In this document: piece after piece, positions 13,001 through 26,700 of the stretch
Layout: every line of letters starts with the position of its first letter
Numbering within the stretch: the stretch's first letter is position 1
Origin: Aphelocoma coerulescens
Taxonomy: Eukaryota; Chordata; Aves; Passeriformes; Corvidae
Direction: 5' to 3'
NCBI RefSeq assembly: GCF_041296385.1
Contig: NC_091014.1
Span: 66,348,578-66,412,577, forward strand
Length of the DNA stretch: 64,000 bases
Made by a program: the position numbers and the translations under genes
The notes under the pieces: generated by a model
Told to the model about the DNA's origin: nothing
The model's input: the letters and a program-made list of their open reading frames with translations, nothing else
Database searches by the model: none

Positions 13001-16000
13001 TTTGGAAAGAAGTGGCCAGATTCATAAGGAAAGTTGTTCAAATAAAGTTGAGGTTATTATGCAGCCTAGGGTAGTTTAAAGGTTAGGACAGTTTTGGAGA
13101 AAAAGGAAAAATATGAAAGGGGATTTTAAGATAGGTCTATTCCAAAAAATCATCTTCTCTCTAGTTAGGGTTTTTCCTGGAAAGCAGAGAATCCATAAAC
13201 CTCCTGAGAACCAGGCATCAGAGGCATGAACTCACAGTTTGCCTCACAGAGACTTTAGGTACAACACAAAGTTTAAGGGCACATCAGAGCATTGCTTAGA
13301 AATCCTTTGTGTAACAACTCAAATCTCTCAATTTCTCTCCTATTTAGATATATTTTTCCCTCTTCCAGTAGGTTGTTTACTCCCCTTTTTCATCCTCCAC
13401 CTGCAACTCTTTTTTCAGGGGGAAAAAAAGCTTATTCTATTCTATTCCATTCCATTCCATTCCATTCCATTCCATTCCATTCCATTCCATTCCATTCCAT
13501 TCCATCCTATCCTATCCTATCCTATCCTATCCTATCCTATCCTATCCTATCCTATCCTATCCTATCCTATCCTATCCTACTCTTCATTCAGTTCCTTTTT
13601 AGTCCAAGTAAATCAAGGCATAAGATTGCATGACTCAAAACAAGTCACCAAACTCTATGAGTTTTAATGTTAACATCAGTGAAAGTTGTGTGGCATCCAC
13701 AATCACTTACTGGTGGAACTGAGAATCTCCCTTTGTGGTGACCTTGCTACCGCACAGATGCCTCAGCAGTTGCAGAATTAACAGGTTTAGGGTTTTTTTA
13801 ATACTCTTGTTTTGGATAGTGATAAGCACAATTCACTTTGTAGATGTTCTTTTCTGTGGTTTAACATTGTGGGAAGTAATGAAACAAAATTTAGGAAAGT
13901 AATTAGGAAAATTTAAACAAATAACAAATTTAGGAAGCCAGAAATCATTGCCTAATATACAAGCAGAATATAATAGGAATTTTGTAGACAAAGCACCCAA
14001 CTTTGTGAAATCTTCTGACTAAACATCCTCTTAGTAGATTTAATTTTAGCATGTTTGCAGCATGTTTAATGACATTTTCCTCTCAGATGCTATTGCTTTG
14101 TGATTTGGGTCTCTTGAAGATTAATTTATCTTCTATTCTCTTGCTCCAGATCCATAATTAGGGTCCTTCTATTAATCTGGGCATGGTGCAAGTGCTGAGA
14201 AAGAATCAGAGCCTGTTCCACAGAGCTTACAGGGACACTGCAACTCCATCTTGTTTTCTTCTTTTACCCCAAATTTTAGTACCTCGCTTGTTACTGCTCA
14301 TATTTAGACAAACCTAGCTCTAATTCATTACATTCACAGTAAAATCCAAAACCGTGAAGCTTACAGTGGGCACAGACCTCATTTTGCAGTGTCCCATTAC
14401 AAGTCATGCTTTCTTAGTTCAATTACACTTTAGCTAAAGACCTGACACCATCAGATATCAAAAAGATATCTTTATGTCACTGTCATTTTATCCACTTTAG
14501 AGGAATAAACTCACATCTTACCTGCTCCAGCACACTGAGCTCTTGCCTTTGAAAGGATTTGCATCACTGAAACTAAGCAGAGATTCTTCCAACTTCGAGA
14601 CCTATTTCAACAGCTACTAGTTATACTGCTCCCCCCATTTTGCTTTGTGGTTTGAATAATATCCAAATTTCAGGTCTCAAGTGAGATTTTTGGCGGTTGT
14701 TTGGGGTTTTGTTTCTTTTTGTTTAGTCTTTCTTTTATAAAGTACCCAGCATTATTACCAAATCGATTCACGTTGTGAGCCCTGGAGGACCTTCACAGTG
14801 TCCAAGTTCTGAGTTTAGACATGTTTTTAAAGCACCCCTATTTGTGAGTTGGCCTGCCCACCAATGAGTGTATTGAATGCTTGCCACTGTCCTAAATGCA
14901 GATACAGAGGTGACCTCTGCCACCAGAGCTCTTTGTTCTTTCAAGAAGAGCAATAAAACTGAGAAAAGAAGTATCCAACTTCTCTCTCTATACACACTGG
15001 TACGGAACTATTTTTTCAATTGCCTTGTGATAAGTTACAATATCTCTCAAATCCACAAACTTGTAGAACTTCTCGAAAGCAGTTTACATACATAATTGTG
15101 TATGTTCAAAGGATACATACACTTTTTTTTTAGGCCTATTTTGGCAGGTGATGATCTGAACTACAAAAGACAGGAGAAGGAAATCTCCTGCCACCTGCAA
15201 TCTTACACCCATGGAAACTTGAGGGAGTGCTGGTATAAGAATGCATTATACCCAATAAAAGTAGTAGAAGGTGAGGCGACATTATCAGGAATGACAGTGA
15301 GGGGAGATAAACATGATGTGTAACAATAAAACAAATTGATATCGTGTCCACAAACATTAAAAGCTTCTTTCTAGGGCTTTCACTCATGCAGTCATGTTCT
15401 CAGTGTGCACATGCAAATCTGTCTCTCCCAGAGTACCCCCACCAGTCATTAACAGTTTTTAACAAATTGGCCAGACACCAAGGGTTCCAGACTAACCAAA
15501 TTTTTCAAGAATTAGTGAATTAAGTGACCAGAAACCTTACAATTAGCTCTGCTGAGGAAAAGAGAGTTATTTAGATTAGGATATTTTTAGATGCCAAGGA
15601 TCCATGCCAGCAAGAGTGACCATGTAAATATCTCAACTATGACAAAATTTTCAGTGAGAGATTGCTCTTCGTTGAGACGCCACCGTGGACAACGAGATGT
15701 ACATCTCCATAAAACACCAGCCTAGTTTTGATATTTAAGGAGTGGACTGCTTCTTTTGGACATTTAATATCATTAATGGCAAGATTGAGAAGAATGAGAA
15801 GATTACTGCAGTGCAGCTGATAAGTGAGGCTGCAAGGCACAACATCAAGCACCATGTTCCAGGCACATGGGTTTGGTTTTAGAGAGCAGGGAAGGAGGAT
15901 GGCCCACACCAGTTTGTAGAAGCAGGGTGTTTGCTGGGTTCAAGCTGACAGATATGTCACCAGACAGGCAGTGAGTGCTGAAAGGCAACTGATGACGTTC

Positions 16001-17101
16001 TGCTCAGTGTGAAAAGCCCATACAACAATTTAAAGTGGAGAGGGAAAGAGAGACAGAGCTATGAGACTGACATCCAAGGACTGTGGCTTCTAGTGGCTTA
16101 GCTTGAATAAGTAAGGTTGCTGTTACAAAGCCAAAGGAGAACAGATTGTAGCATCTATGACATGAGACGCAGTATGGCAAGGACCCCTATTTTAGCAAGA
16201 GAAGAAGCCAGTCATGTTTTGAAGAAATATTTGGCAGAGTGGGGAGGAAAAGGAGTGAGGTGTCAGACCATGCCTCTCAAGTTGTGAACCCCTTAGACTA
16301 GCTTGGCTTCAGCCTGCTTGTTATCCTCTCTCTGCATATGATACCACCTTTCACATGATTAGCAAAAGCAGCTACGTCACCTCTGCTTGAAGGGGGGGAA
16401 AGTCAAACATATGGCATCCTTCTCAGAGACAGGAAGGCTTTTAAGGATTAATTAATCATCTAGAAATATTACCAAACCTACCTTCGCTAGGGGGTAAAAG
16501 GGCTGTTAAATATTTTAATTACATGGGATGACTGCTCTGCTGAAATGTACATATTGAGGTTTGACCAACAGCCATTAAAAGTGTAGGAAATACAAAGCTG
16601 CTTAGAAAACATAAAAAGTAAGGGTTGAAAAAGATGAGACTGGAGGAATGATCTGCTTTGAGAAGGGAAATGTGTGCAGGGGAAAATGAAAAGGGCAAAA
16701 GTAAAAAATGTAAAGAGCACATATTTAAATTAGATTTTCAGGGTGAAATTTCAAATAAACAGCCACTGATCTCAAACTGATTGCAGGAAAATATCAGGGA
16801 ACATAGGTACAGGAATACATACAGTCACAATCTCAGTTGTGTGTGTGTACAGGAAATGGGTATATAGGAAAAGTAACAGGGAAATACCAAAGGTGTTTGG
16901 CAGCTACCAAGTGTGGGAGGGCATGTGAAAAGAACAGCCCCAGAAGTTCAGTACTATGAAGATCACTTGCATGAAGAGCACCTCAGTTGGAAGCAACTCT
17001 TAGAGAAGTGGAGTGTCTTGAATATTGCAGTAAGATGTGGAATTAACACAAAATAGCTCAGCTTCCAGTTGGATTTGAGTATGTGCAGCTGTGGAGAGGG
17101 A
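10100..17101. other. Intergenic DNA, no gene recognised
   Basis: AT-rich with short A and T homopolymers at 10210-10700, and the pentamer array at 13433-13580. No coding exon or RNA gene could be supported on either strand. Confidence 0.6.
13433..13580. repeat. Pentanucleotide microsatellite with segregated variants
   Basis: The array starts with a few TTCTA-type units, continues with 12 TCCAT units, then 14 CCTAT units and one CCTAC. The variants are in separate blocks, not mixed. Overlapping + strand frames with Ser-Ile-Pro-Phe-His type repeats are products of the microsatellite, not genes. Confidence 0.95.
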
Positions 17102-17509
17102 TGTTCTACTGCCCAGGTTGTACCAGACTATTACCGCTGGCCTGGTTCCTAGGGTACATCACCGTGTCCCACAGCCATAGGGAGGAGGAGGAGAGAAGAT
17201 CCAGCAGGCAGGAATTGTGCAGCAAGATTGATTTATTTAATTATTTTACAAACTCTTTTATAGACTTTTTTCTTCATAGTCTAATTGGACAAAGGACCAG
17301 CCACCCCTTGGGGGTGATTGGCTAAAATCCTAAAACATCCATTGTCAAAATATTTTTCTACTATACCATAAACAAGACTTTTCAAGGTTGCAGGTGTTTG
17401 GTTGTTTACATTCCCTGCTACCTCTTCTGTGAGAGAGAAAAGTCTCTCATGGACTTAGAAAATAGCAAGAAAATCCTTGCTAGCAGCATTTTCATATCTA
17501 CACCAGACA
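17102..17509 (-). mobile_element. ERVK-like LTR, minus strand
   Basis: Read on the minus strand the element starts TGTCTGG or TGTAGATATG (from 17509 or 17502) and ends GTAGAACA at 17102. Between these are a CAAT-region-like segment, TATAAAAG (17255-17262 on the minus strand) and AATAAA (17232-17237) in the right order, followed by a CT-rich part. The overall text resembles bird ERVK LTRs as I remember them. No internal genes are attached, so it is probably a solo LTR. I could not find a matching target-site duplication for either right boundary, so the ends are uncertain or have mutated. Confidence 0.65.
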
Positions 17510-20500
17510 GTGACAAAAAACCAGCTCAGTCAGAAGAAGCAGACTGGAGAACTGAGACCCTTGGGGTCACACAGCAGATTTGAAAAGGCCAGGGTTGAAG
17601 ATAAGAAAAATGCAAAGGGTTGAGTTTCATTTGCTCTATCAACACCTGTAAGAAAGGGGTAACAAAATTAATATCAAAGCAGAAAAAGAGAAAAAATTCT
17701 TCCTAAAAATCATGAAGAGCAACAAAAATTAATTAAAAAAAGTGGAGCTGAGAAGATTACAGCAATGCACGAAGCAGAAAGGGGACCAATAATTCAAGGT
17801 GAGCAAGAAAAGGTATCTTAGGGTCTCATTCTGACAGATAATTTATGTAGGGAAGATGGATGAGTACCTGGTGTGAGAGCAGTTTAAGCAAAGTAACAAG
17901 AGCCAAATAAACTTTTCTGTGTAGCTTCAACACCACAGGTGAGGTTACCCCACAGTATACTTCTTCTTTGTTGAGCCATTCTTCTAAGAAACAGTGTTCT
18001 CACACATACCTGAGTGTTGAATGTGTGGCATTTTTTAGTCAGAAGAAATAAAGTTTTCAAGAGTGCAAAAGTGAGTTAGCATTCTCCCTTGTAATACTAT
18101 ATAAATAAGGTTAGCTTGCCCTCCTACACACAGTACATTTAACATGCTGAAGACAAATTGACTCAATAAATTCTCCTGTCTCAGAAAAGAGCGAGAACAA
18201 CATGTTGATGACATTGAAACAGTAAAAGATTGTATTCTAAATGTTCCAACATCTTTGACACATTATTTCCGAGGTTCTAACATCAGTGGCATGAGATTCC
18301 TATTTTCCAACCTTAATAGTATAATCTTTCATGCCTTTTCTTGGCACCATGAACAAAAAAGTTCCTACTGTGGAATTTTTCTTTGTGCTTGTCCCTATTC
18401 CTTAACTTTAGAGTGAAAGGATCCACATCTCCCTGTGCCAACATTTTTTTTTCTCCCTACTGTCCATTTGCAAAAAACAAGATGACAGACTGGATCCATG
18501 CAGTGGATGAAAGTGAGAAACTAGTTCCTAAACTGTCCTAACTATCCTAGCAAGTAACATGTGTGTTATAACACCTCTTGCCTTCTGACTCACAACTTTG
18601 GCCATTGCAGGTTGTTCCAGTTGGAGGAGAAACCAGTTGGTCAGCTGTTTTTCTGATGCCACCCTGTTGGCCTGAGCAGAAGAGGACTCAAAGAAGACTC
18701 TATCTTTGATTCTGGACAAATGACTTTGTTTGGATTGAAATCTCTATCACTTTTACTGCAGCGTTTCATGAAGAAGCTTTACAGCTTCCTATGGCTTACT
18801 AGAATTATAAGGGAGGCACTGGGATCTGATTCAAGGCAATTCACAGCTGTATCTGTTAACCTCATTTATCACTGCAGCTTAGGATAGCAGGTTTAAACCT
18901 ATATGCCACCTTCAAAAGGAAATAAAAGTAGAAGAGTCTTTCTAGAGGATTCAATACAAATTACATAATTTTAAGCAGCTGTATCCTATCTATTAGGGTG
19001 TTTTCATATGCTACTCCAAATTGTAGCTCCGTGCCCCTGTCTTTGGAGTTTCCCACTCACTGTTCAGATTTCTTTCCGGCTGCTTGCAGAGACACAAGAG
19101 ACTCCTGAGCAGTGTCAGGTGTGTGAGCAGAAATTTCTGGCTGAGGCACCCCACACATTGTGGCCTAAGCGGGGTGGGGGGTGCATGGTGAGGGCTTCCT
19201 ATTGAAATGGCCTTTGCTATTTTGAAGTTGACAAATATTCTCTCAAATTTGAGGAGGAGAAAGGGAGAGGAACAATCTTATCCCTGGAAATGCTCTCAGT
19301 TGGACATGACAATTTATTTCCAGGGCTGAACCCCAAATTATCTTCAATGACACTGCTTGCATTTGCATCAGATCTATGTAGGGCCCTATCCAACGTTTAG
19401 CCGGTTTAAGTTTTCCAATCAGATTTGGCTCAAAAGCAAGATTCACAGTTCAATGGAAATTTGAGGGGGCTTTTCAGACTTGATTCCAGTCCAAATCAAA
19501 TCTAAGTGAGATATTTTCAGGAATTCTTCTGAACTGGAAGTTCCCCAAACCATTCAGCTGCTCAGTGATTATCACAGATAAAATGAGCATTGACTTCACA
19601 AAGCAGTGATAGGGACTCAAACTTCCAGTTCCAAGTAGTTCCATCTGTGATGTGTTCTGTGGGGAGGACATAATCATCTCCAAAGTTTGCCAGAAACTTA
19701 GGAACTATCTTAGATCCAGTGAAATCAAACATGGCTTAAGATGCTTTTAACAAATCCCTTTTGTCTGAGGAATGACACTTGCTACTGAAAGAGAGTAGTC
19801 TCTGGCACACCCCTGCAGTCCTGATCTCCCCAGCTGAGAAACTCCAAGCTTTCTTTGAATCTCTCCATGAAAATGAAGGGCTCGTGTGCTCTGGGTGTTG
19901 TCTCAGCACAGCACCCACACCCAAGAGCAGGGAAGTACTCCTGGCTCACACACTAGGAACATCACTAGTAGATAGTCCTGTTTATCACAGGTTGGCTTTA
20001 AATAGGCAAGCATAGGACACTTTGGGTTTTCTCCCTTTGGAATTAAGGGCTTCAGAATGACCTAAATAATTGTTGCTCCACAAGAACTCCATGTAGAAGA
20101 TTTCCCAAAGTCTTCAGCCTCCAAGCAAGACTGAGAAGCACTAGCCTAAACTCCCACATGTTCAAAAGGAAAATAAAATGCTAATTTCTACCTCTTGTTG
20201 ATAAGCAAGCCAGCAGAACTTCCAGCATCCACTCTGAATTCCTCCACTATCTTATCAGAAATTGTTGCACCAAGATGGTAGGTACTTAATAGATTTTCTA
20301 TAGTCTCACAATCTACATAAACATTTTGATTCAAAACTTCTTCCCTGACCTGGGAATTACCCACCCCAAAGTTTCAAATCTAGGTAATCCTCTTTGCTAC
20401 AGCGTGCTCCACTTTGTACCTGTGAGGAAGCAACCTGGACAGGGCTGTTCCCTAGAGGAAGGTGAGCCAAGGGGAATGCTGGGCCCATCAAGGCAGGTGC

Positions 20501-23500
20501 CTCACTGGCCAGGCTCCAGCCCACAGTACTCCAGGATATCTGGAGGTACAAATCCAGAGATGGTAGCCAGGTCCAACAAAGAACTCAGATCTTAAGGCAA
20601 GACTGTGATGATGAGGCCGGTTCAGGTCAAGCTGTGAAATCAGAACGTGAGTTCAAATCTGGCTGCACAGCATAGCTCTGACCCACAGCCTCTCCAACAA
20701 AGCTCAGAAAGAGAATGAAATGCTGGGCCTGAGCTTAAATAGAGCTCCTGGGCTCTCAAGGAATGTGGGTAGAGAGCTCAGGTGGGGCTGGTCAGGGACT
20801 TTGAGACTTAGTGCAATCAGGGCCCTGATAATGCCTTCCCAGGTGATCTTTATGTAATTTTGGGAACTACAAAATTCCCAAGCAAATAATAAATGCTAGT
20901 CCTTATCAAAAATATCAGAAAGATCTGCTTAGCAAAATCCTGCTCAAGAGATGCTTTTCCTATGTCTCAACAGTTCCTAGCAACTTCTACATCCATTTGT
21001 AACTCATGCAAAGGAAATCATACCACTTTACAACAGCCCAAATAGTCAGCAGTTTTTAAATGATGACATTACACTACATCCTTCTTTTACAGTAGATCTA
21101 GAGCCAGCTAATAAAGCTTATAATCTACTGCTTTCTTCCCGTCTTTTATACAGAACTTGATGGTAAACTCCAAGCTGTTCCACTGTGAATGGAGTTTTCA
21201 CTCAGGTGAAAAAACCTCAGGAGTTTTCACTCACACTGGGACAGATTATATTCCATGAAGGCTGTTGCAAATAGCACAGTACTCTGGTAGGAGATTCTCT
21301 CTGTGGGAATAATTCAGTTTCTTGGGAATCCTTGGAGCAACTGTTCCACTAGATTTGCACTTCTGAAAAAATACAGGAGAGGAGGAAGAAATCACCTCTC
21401 CCCAAAGGTGTTCATTCCCCCGAACAATCAGTTTTTGCTCCTTGCTTGTTCAGACTGGCATTTGCAATCAATCCCACAATGAAGTTATTCGGACAAGACC
21501 TCAATAGCAGTCAACGTTAAGCCCAAATCCATGTGTTTGGGTTACTACAAATCCATAGCACCAGTTATTCCAGTCTGTGGTGGAGCTAAGTTGCCCCTCT
21601 GGTTTGGAACCTGAAGAGCCACTGCTGGTCCATTCCCATCAGAAGCCTCTTTCCTACAAGTAGCTGTGAACATATTCTACAGTTTTAACCACTTGCAGAA
21701 CACAAAGTAATTTTACTCACGAGAGTTTAGCCTTTGACTCTTAATAAACTGTCATCTTCTTAAGTAATTTTAATTCCTATATCAATATCCAGTCCATAAA
21801 CAGTAGCATCAGTGTCTAATTGAAAATGAGGTTTGTAGCCCTGGTCAGTTAACAGAGAAAAAGTCAAAAGAACCGTTTCATCTCTGAATAGTAAATCACA
21901 CAATGACCATTGAAATAACAGCATTTTCCTTCCCCTTTTTTGCAAATGTTATGTAATATTGCAAAACACGGGAGTAAACCTTTCCTGGTAGGATTAAAGT
22001 CCCTCAAAACTGCACATCTGGAAGTGTCTGGGGAGCTCTCTGGTGTCCAAAGATCTTAAAATTTCCCTCCCCATTCTTATATGTGCCAGACCTAAATTCA
22101 TTCTTTTAACACAATCCCCATTGCTTTGGGTGCAGTTTCAGAACAGAAGCTTTGGGCTGATCCCAACCTATTTGTAAATATATCTAATTTTGTTCAAAGA
22201 TACTAACATGTGCCCAGGGTGTTATTTAGGTGCAGTGAGTAAGCCAGGAGTAATCCTGGACCAAAGCCTCCTTTAGCAGTGCCTCAAATGTAGCTGCCCA
22301 CTATGACAATCAAAGGCCACCACATGGAAATGCTGCAAACCTTGCTTGCAATAAAAGCATTTTCTCTCATTTTTAGGGCCAATTTCTATTGCCAATCTTC
22401 ACTTAATATTCAGTCTGAAAATCAGATTAAATTTTTACAGAGCCTTGGGAATCATCTATTCACGGAAACTCAGAGCAAGACTTTTAAAGCATTCAAGGTA
22501 GTTTCTACGCAGGAACCAAATCTGCCATGTTTTTTTTTTCTAACAAGAATTATGGTTGACACACAAGAACAGCTGAAGGCTCAGTTATGCCCTTCTGATA
22601 TGTTTTTTCCATGTCCTTTGTGGTCTCTTCATTCTTTGCTTGATGGTAAAAACAGATGAGGTAGGTGTTTGATGTGCTGTTTCTCCCTCTGAGGGCCTAG
22701 AGCTGGCTTGGAACACTGCAGCCTTGATCTTTTCTGAATCAAGAAGAAAATCATGACACTCAACCAAAAGGTCTTTTGGGCCATTTTGCAACTGCCTGTT
22801 TAAAGCAACAGTACTATATCAGAACAAGTCTAACAGAAACCTCCAATTCCATCTCTCTAGTGTTTCCCCTTATACAACTATGCTTTTTCTCCAGTGGGTT
22901 TGCATTTTTATGTTTTACATGGCTCCCTTTTTTTCCTTTTTGCTGTTCACTACACTTTAGCCACATTAGCAAACATGTTAAAAATCACCCCAGCTCCATA
23001 TCTACAAAAAATGTAATGCATAACATCCTGATTTAAACTTTGTCTAAAAGATGATTTCAGCCAAAGTTTTCCTCCTCTGGAAAATTATCATCATACTGAA
23101 CTGCTTTTGGCATTGTAGGACAATTTGTTCGGAGTTGGAAATTACTTACTCCACAGAACTTACATATTTACTTACAGTATGTACTGAACAGTTCCTCAGA
23201 GACTTTGGCACAGGCTAGATTTATAAGGTACCACCTGTCAGCTAACAGTCACCATTAGTCACCCAAATTGCACAAGCAGACAGACTCACTTAGTCTGTTT
23301 AGCCAGGCTGGCCTAAGGATTGTCATGTTGGAAGCTGTGTCTACTTTGGTCAAACATAGGCTGAAGAGGGTCCTGGCTTTTCCCTTTTGAGTATGGTGCC
23401 CCTTGTTTCTGGCTAGTTGTGTAACAGTCTTTATTTTCTTCTGTCAGCATTTAGTCAAACTATTCCTTTGCATTGCTGTAAATTTGCTTTGTCTTGTAAG

Positions 23501-23718
23501 CCAACTGTGTTACTTTTAAGGATGGCTTGAAGGATGAGACAGGCTCTCCTGCCAGCCTCAGAGCTGTGCTAACAGAGCTCATGGCAGGCAGTTCTCAGCC
23601 TCCTTAGGAGTGCTTGCTTCCCATCCTAGAACACTGCTGTGAGAAATGAGAGGTTTATGGGGAAATTCCATTGCTTTTCTATGAGCCAGTAACTCCTTCA
23701 CTGGCCTCGGTCCAGGGA

Positions 23719-23757
<39 letters not shown>

Positions 23758-26700
23758 CTCCTGATAATTTATCTGTTTCAGTGGTATCTGTGCATTCTAT
23801 AGATTTGCACAGTGCTCTGCAAGTGAGGTGAGGACTCTGGTTTTTCCCTCTTCCTGACTCCTGGCTGTTCTCTAGCCACTACATCTTTAAAACAAAGGCT
23901 CAAGACTTCCTCAAAGCTCAGGAGAATGCCATGTCCTTCTGGTGGACAAGGCGTGCAGGGCTGTCCGAACTGTACCTTGTGACCCTCATCCTTTCTGTTC
24001 TTTATCCAGCCATCACCTACCAGGGAGAGAGCAGATCATTTGTAGGAGAAGCTAATTATTCCCTTTATGCTTAAACCAAAGGTGCAACAGAATAGGAAAC
24101 ACTGGAGGCCTTTTCCCAGGCTGTAAGAGAGTGGTTCCTCAGACGCTGGACTCTCACCGAAGGTCAATGAAGTGCCAGGAAAGGAAAGGAAGATTCTACT
24201 CATGTTTCTCTCTAAATGGTAGATATACACTTCCTTTACCTCTGAATTTCCTTGTCATGATGGGTTTATTTGACTGAATTGTGTGCTTCTCTGGCTTCTC
24301 TGGTTTAATTGTTATGTTATTAGGGTGAGTAAAATAAAGCTGCAGCTTTTCTTTTGCTGTATTAGTGCAGTTTAATTACATTTGGGAAAGGCAAAAAGGA
24401 GAGTGGGAGCTTGCCAACATTAATGCTGTCTGTCATTCACAGCCCATTGATGACAAGGAGTTGAAAGCTTGGCAGTTACTCTGGTAATCAGCAACCTGGC
24501 TGATGACGAATGGAAAAGATTATGTGAAATTTCCTGAAAGGGGGAAAAAAAAAGAGTTCTCCAAAGAAATAAAATACAAAATGAGAACAAAGGGCAAAAA
24601 CCCCAAACCCCAACTTCTAAATCCAACACTAAATCCTTTCCATAATGTTTACATGAAAGACGCTACATGAAACAGATATAATAAATGAAAATTTTCCAGT
24701 AGTAAACTGTGTTTAATGCCTATAAAAGGAATATGTTCCTAAAATAGGAGCACAAATATGTCCACTTAATTGTTGAAATGGACTTTTTCCCCTGAGCTGA
24801 AGAATACATATCACTGATAAAAACCAACCAACTAAACAAAAAGCCTTTTATTGCTATAAATGGCCTCTCAGTAATATTTATTAATTTATAACACTGAAAA
24901 GCAGCTCATGTCTTAGAGCTGTTCCAAATATATAATTTTACAGATTTCAAAATACAAATACTTTGTTTTCTTTTTTATTCTCTCTACTTAATTTTCTATT
25001 TTTAATACAGGAGGGTGCAGATATTTCATCTTGCTCTTAGGAAAATAAGCAACTGCTATTCAGGTTTTACAGTTATTTGTAGTATCTCAGCCTCTGACAC
25101 ATAGTAGACTTCAAGAAAAACTCATGTTAAATGAAACTCAGAAATACATCAGTGTTTAAGGAGAAATTCTACATTCTACCTGGATTTGCTGCGATCTGTA
25201 AAATGCATAATTTGTGACATTTCTCATTTGTCTTAATTAAAAGCTGAATATCGTTCTGAAGCCATTTTTTGGCAGCTTTGGGAAGAAACAACGATGGCTT
25301 TTTTGAGGTTTTGTCCTGTCGTTTTTCTGTAGCTGCTGGATATACCTACTCAGTTTCACAAGTCACAGAATTGTGCTGTGGTATTCAAGACTTCAGCTTT
25401 TCATTTTGCTCACAGTGGGCAAATGAAAAGGTCCTAAGGTATCTATAGTATTATTAGACCATATTTTTAAGAATGAGAAAAACCCATACAGTTGGACAAT
25501 GTACAATTGTTTGCTGGGCATGCAAGCAATTGTGAGACTTTTGTCCCTTCTATTTTGCCAAACACAGCATAAGACAAGAAAGAAACAAATGGCTTTTAAT
25601 CACGACATTAAGCAACTCGGGCAATTTAAAGTTTACCAGCAGGCAATGTTGACTGTGTGGGGCTGTGAATAGGGAATTTCTCTTTCACACTGCTGAACAG
25701 ATACATCACTATGTGGCTCCAGGCTTTTTCCCCACAGGCAGAGTACCACGGCTCCGTATTTTATGAGGAGTTGCAGGGAACACCTAACCACAGCTGAAAG
25801 GGGATCACTAAGGTTTACTGGAAAACTACACGAGGCTGATTTGATTGGTAAGTTTAGTATTAAGAACTAGCTATGTATTTATTACATTAAAAATATCACA
25901 CAGGTTAGAGACCTCCTTCCCACTAAAGAAATGACGATGGGATATTAGTCATTCATCAGACCTATTTTCAAATTTCGGTGGAAAAGATGTAAAATTTAGC
26001 AAAGAAACCTGTAAACTTTTAAATTTTTTGTGTGTGTGTGTATGCGTTAGCAGTGTGAAGTTCCACTGCCTGAGGAACAGGTCTTTCCATCCTGGACAAA
26101 ATATCATTCTCTCCATGTGATAACCATGCCCAGGCACAACCCCATATTTCTCTGTATTTGTCCAGGTTTCATGGACATAAAGACGTGCCTCAGAGCTCAG
26201 GTACACCACATATCCTCATGTCCTGGCAAAGACCACCCAGATTGTGTAGATCAGCTGTTCCTTGCACACGTGCATTCCATCTGATCCCTCAGGAAAGCAC
26301 TGTTGGAGCGTGAGTCAGAGCGGCTTGCGAAGTGCAGACTGGAGTGCACAGGCACAGACGAGCTCGGCAGGGCATGTGCAGGAAGTCTGACATGCCACAG
26401 AAGCACAGGGGATGGGGAATGGAGAACCTAAGAGAGGATGGATGGCACATTTCAGAGCTATAGGCTGTCACTCAGCAGTGGTCTACTGCTCCTCTTCAGC
26501 TGTGACACTGTGCTGACAGAAGTCTGCACTAACTCTTATCTGTAAAAATCAAACTGCTCAAGAAACACAAAAAAATCCTAAAGTAGGCTGGATTTGTTCA
26601 TTTAAGGGATGGTTTTGAAGCACAGGTTTAATTTAAACTACACATAAATAATTGCCAACCACCAAGAAGCCAAATCAAGTACAAAAATTCAGCTGAAATG

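Noticed and set aside
13239..13667. Two + strand frames with Ser-Ile-Pro-Phe-His and Pro-Ile-Leu-Ser-Tyr repeats
   Set aside because: They are translations of the pentanucleotide microsatellite.
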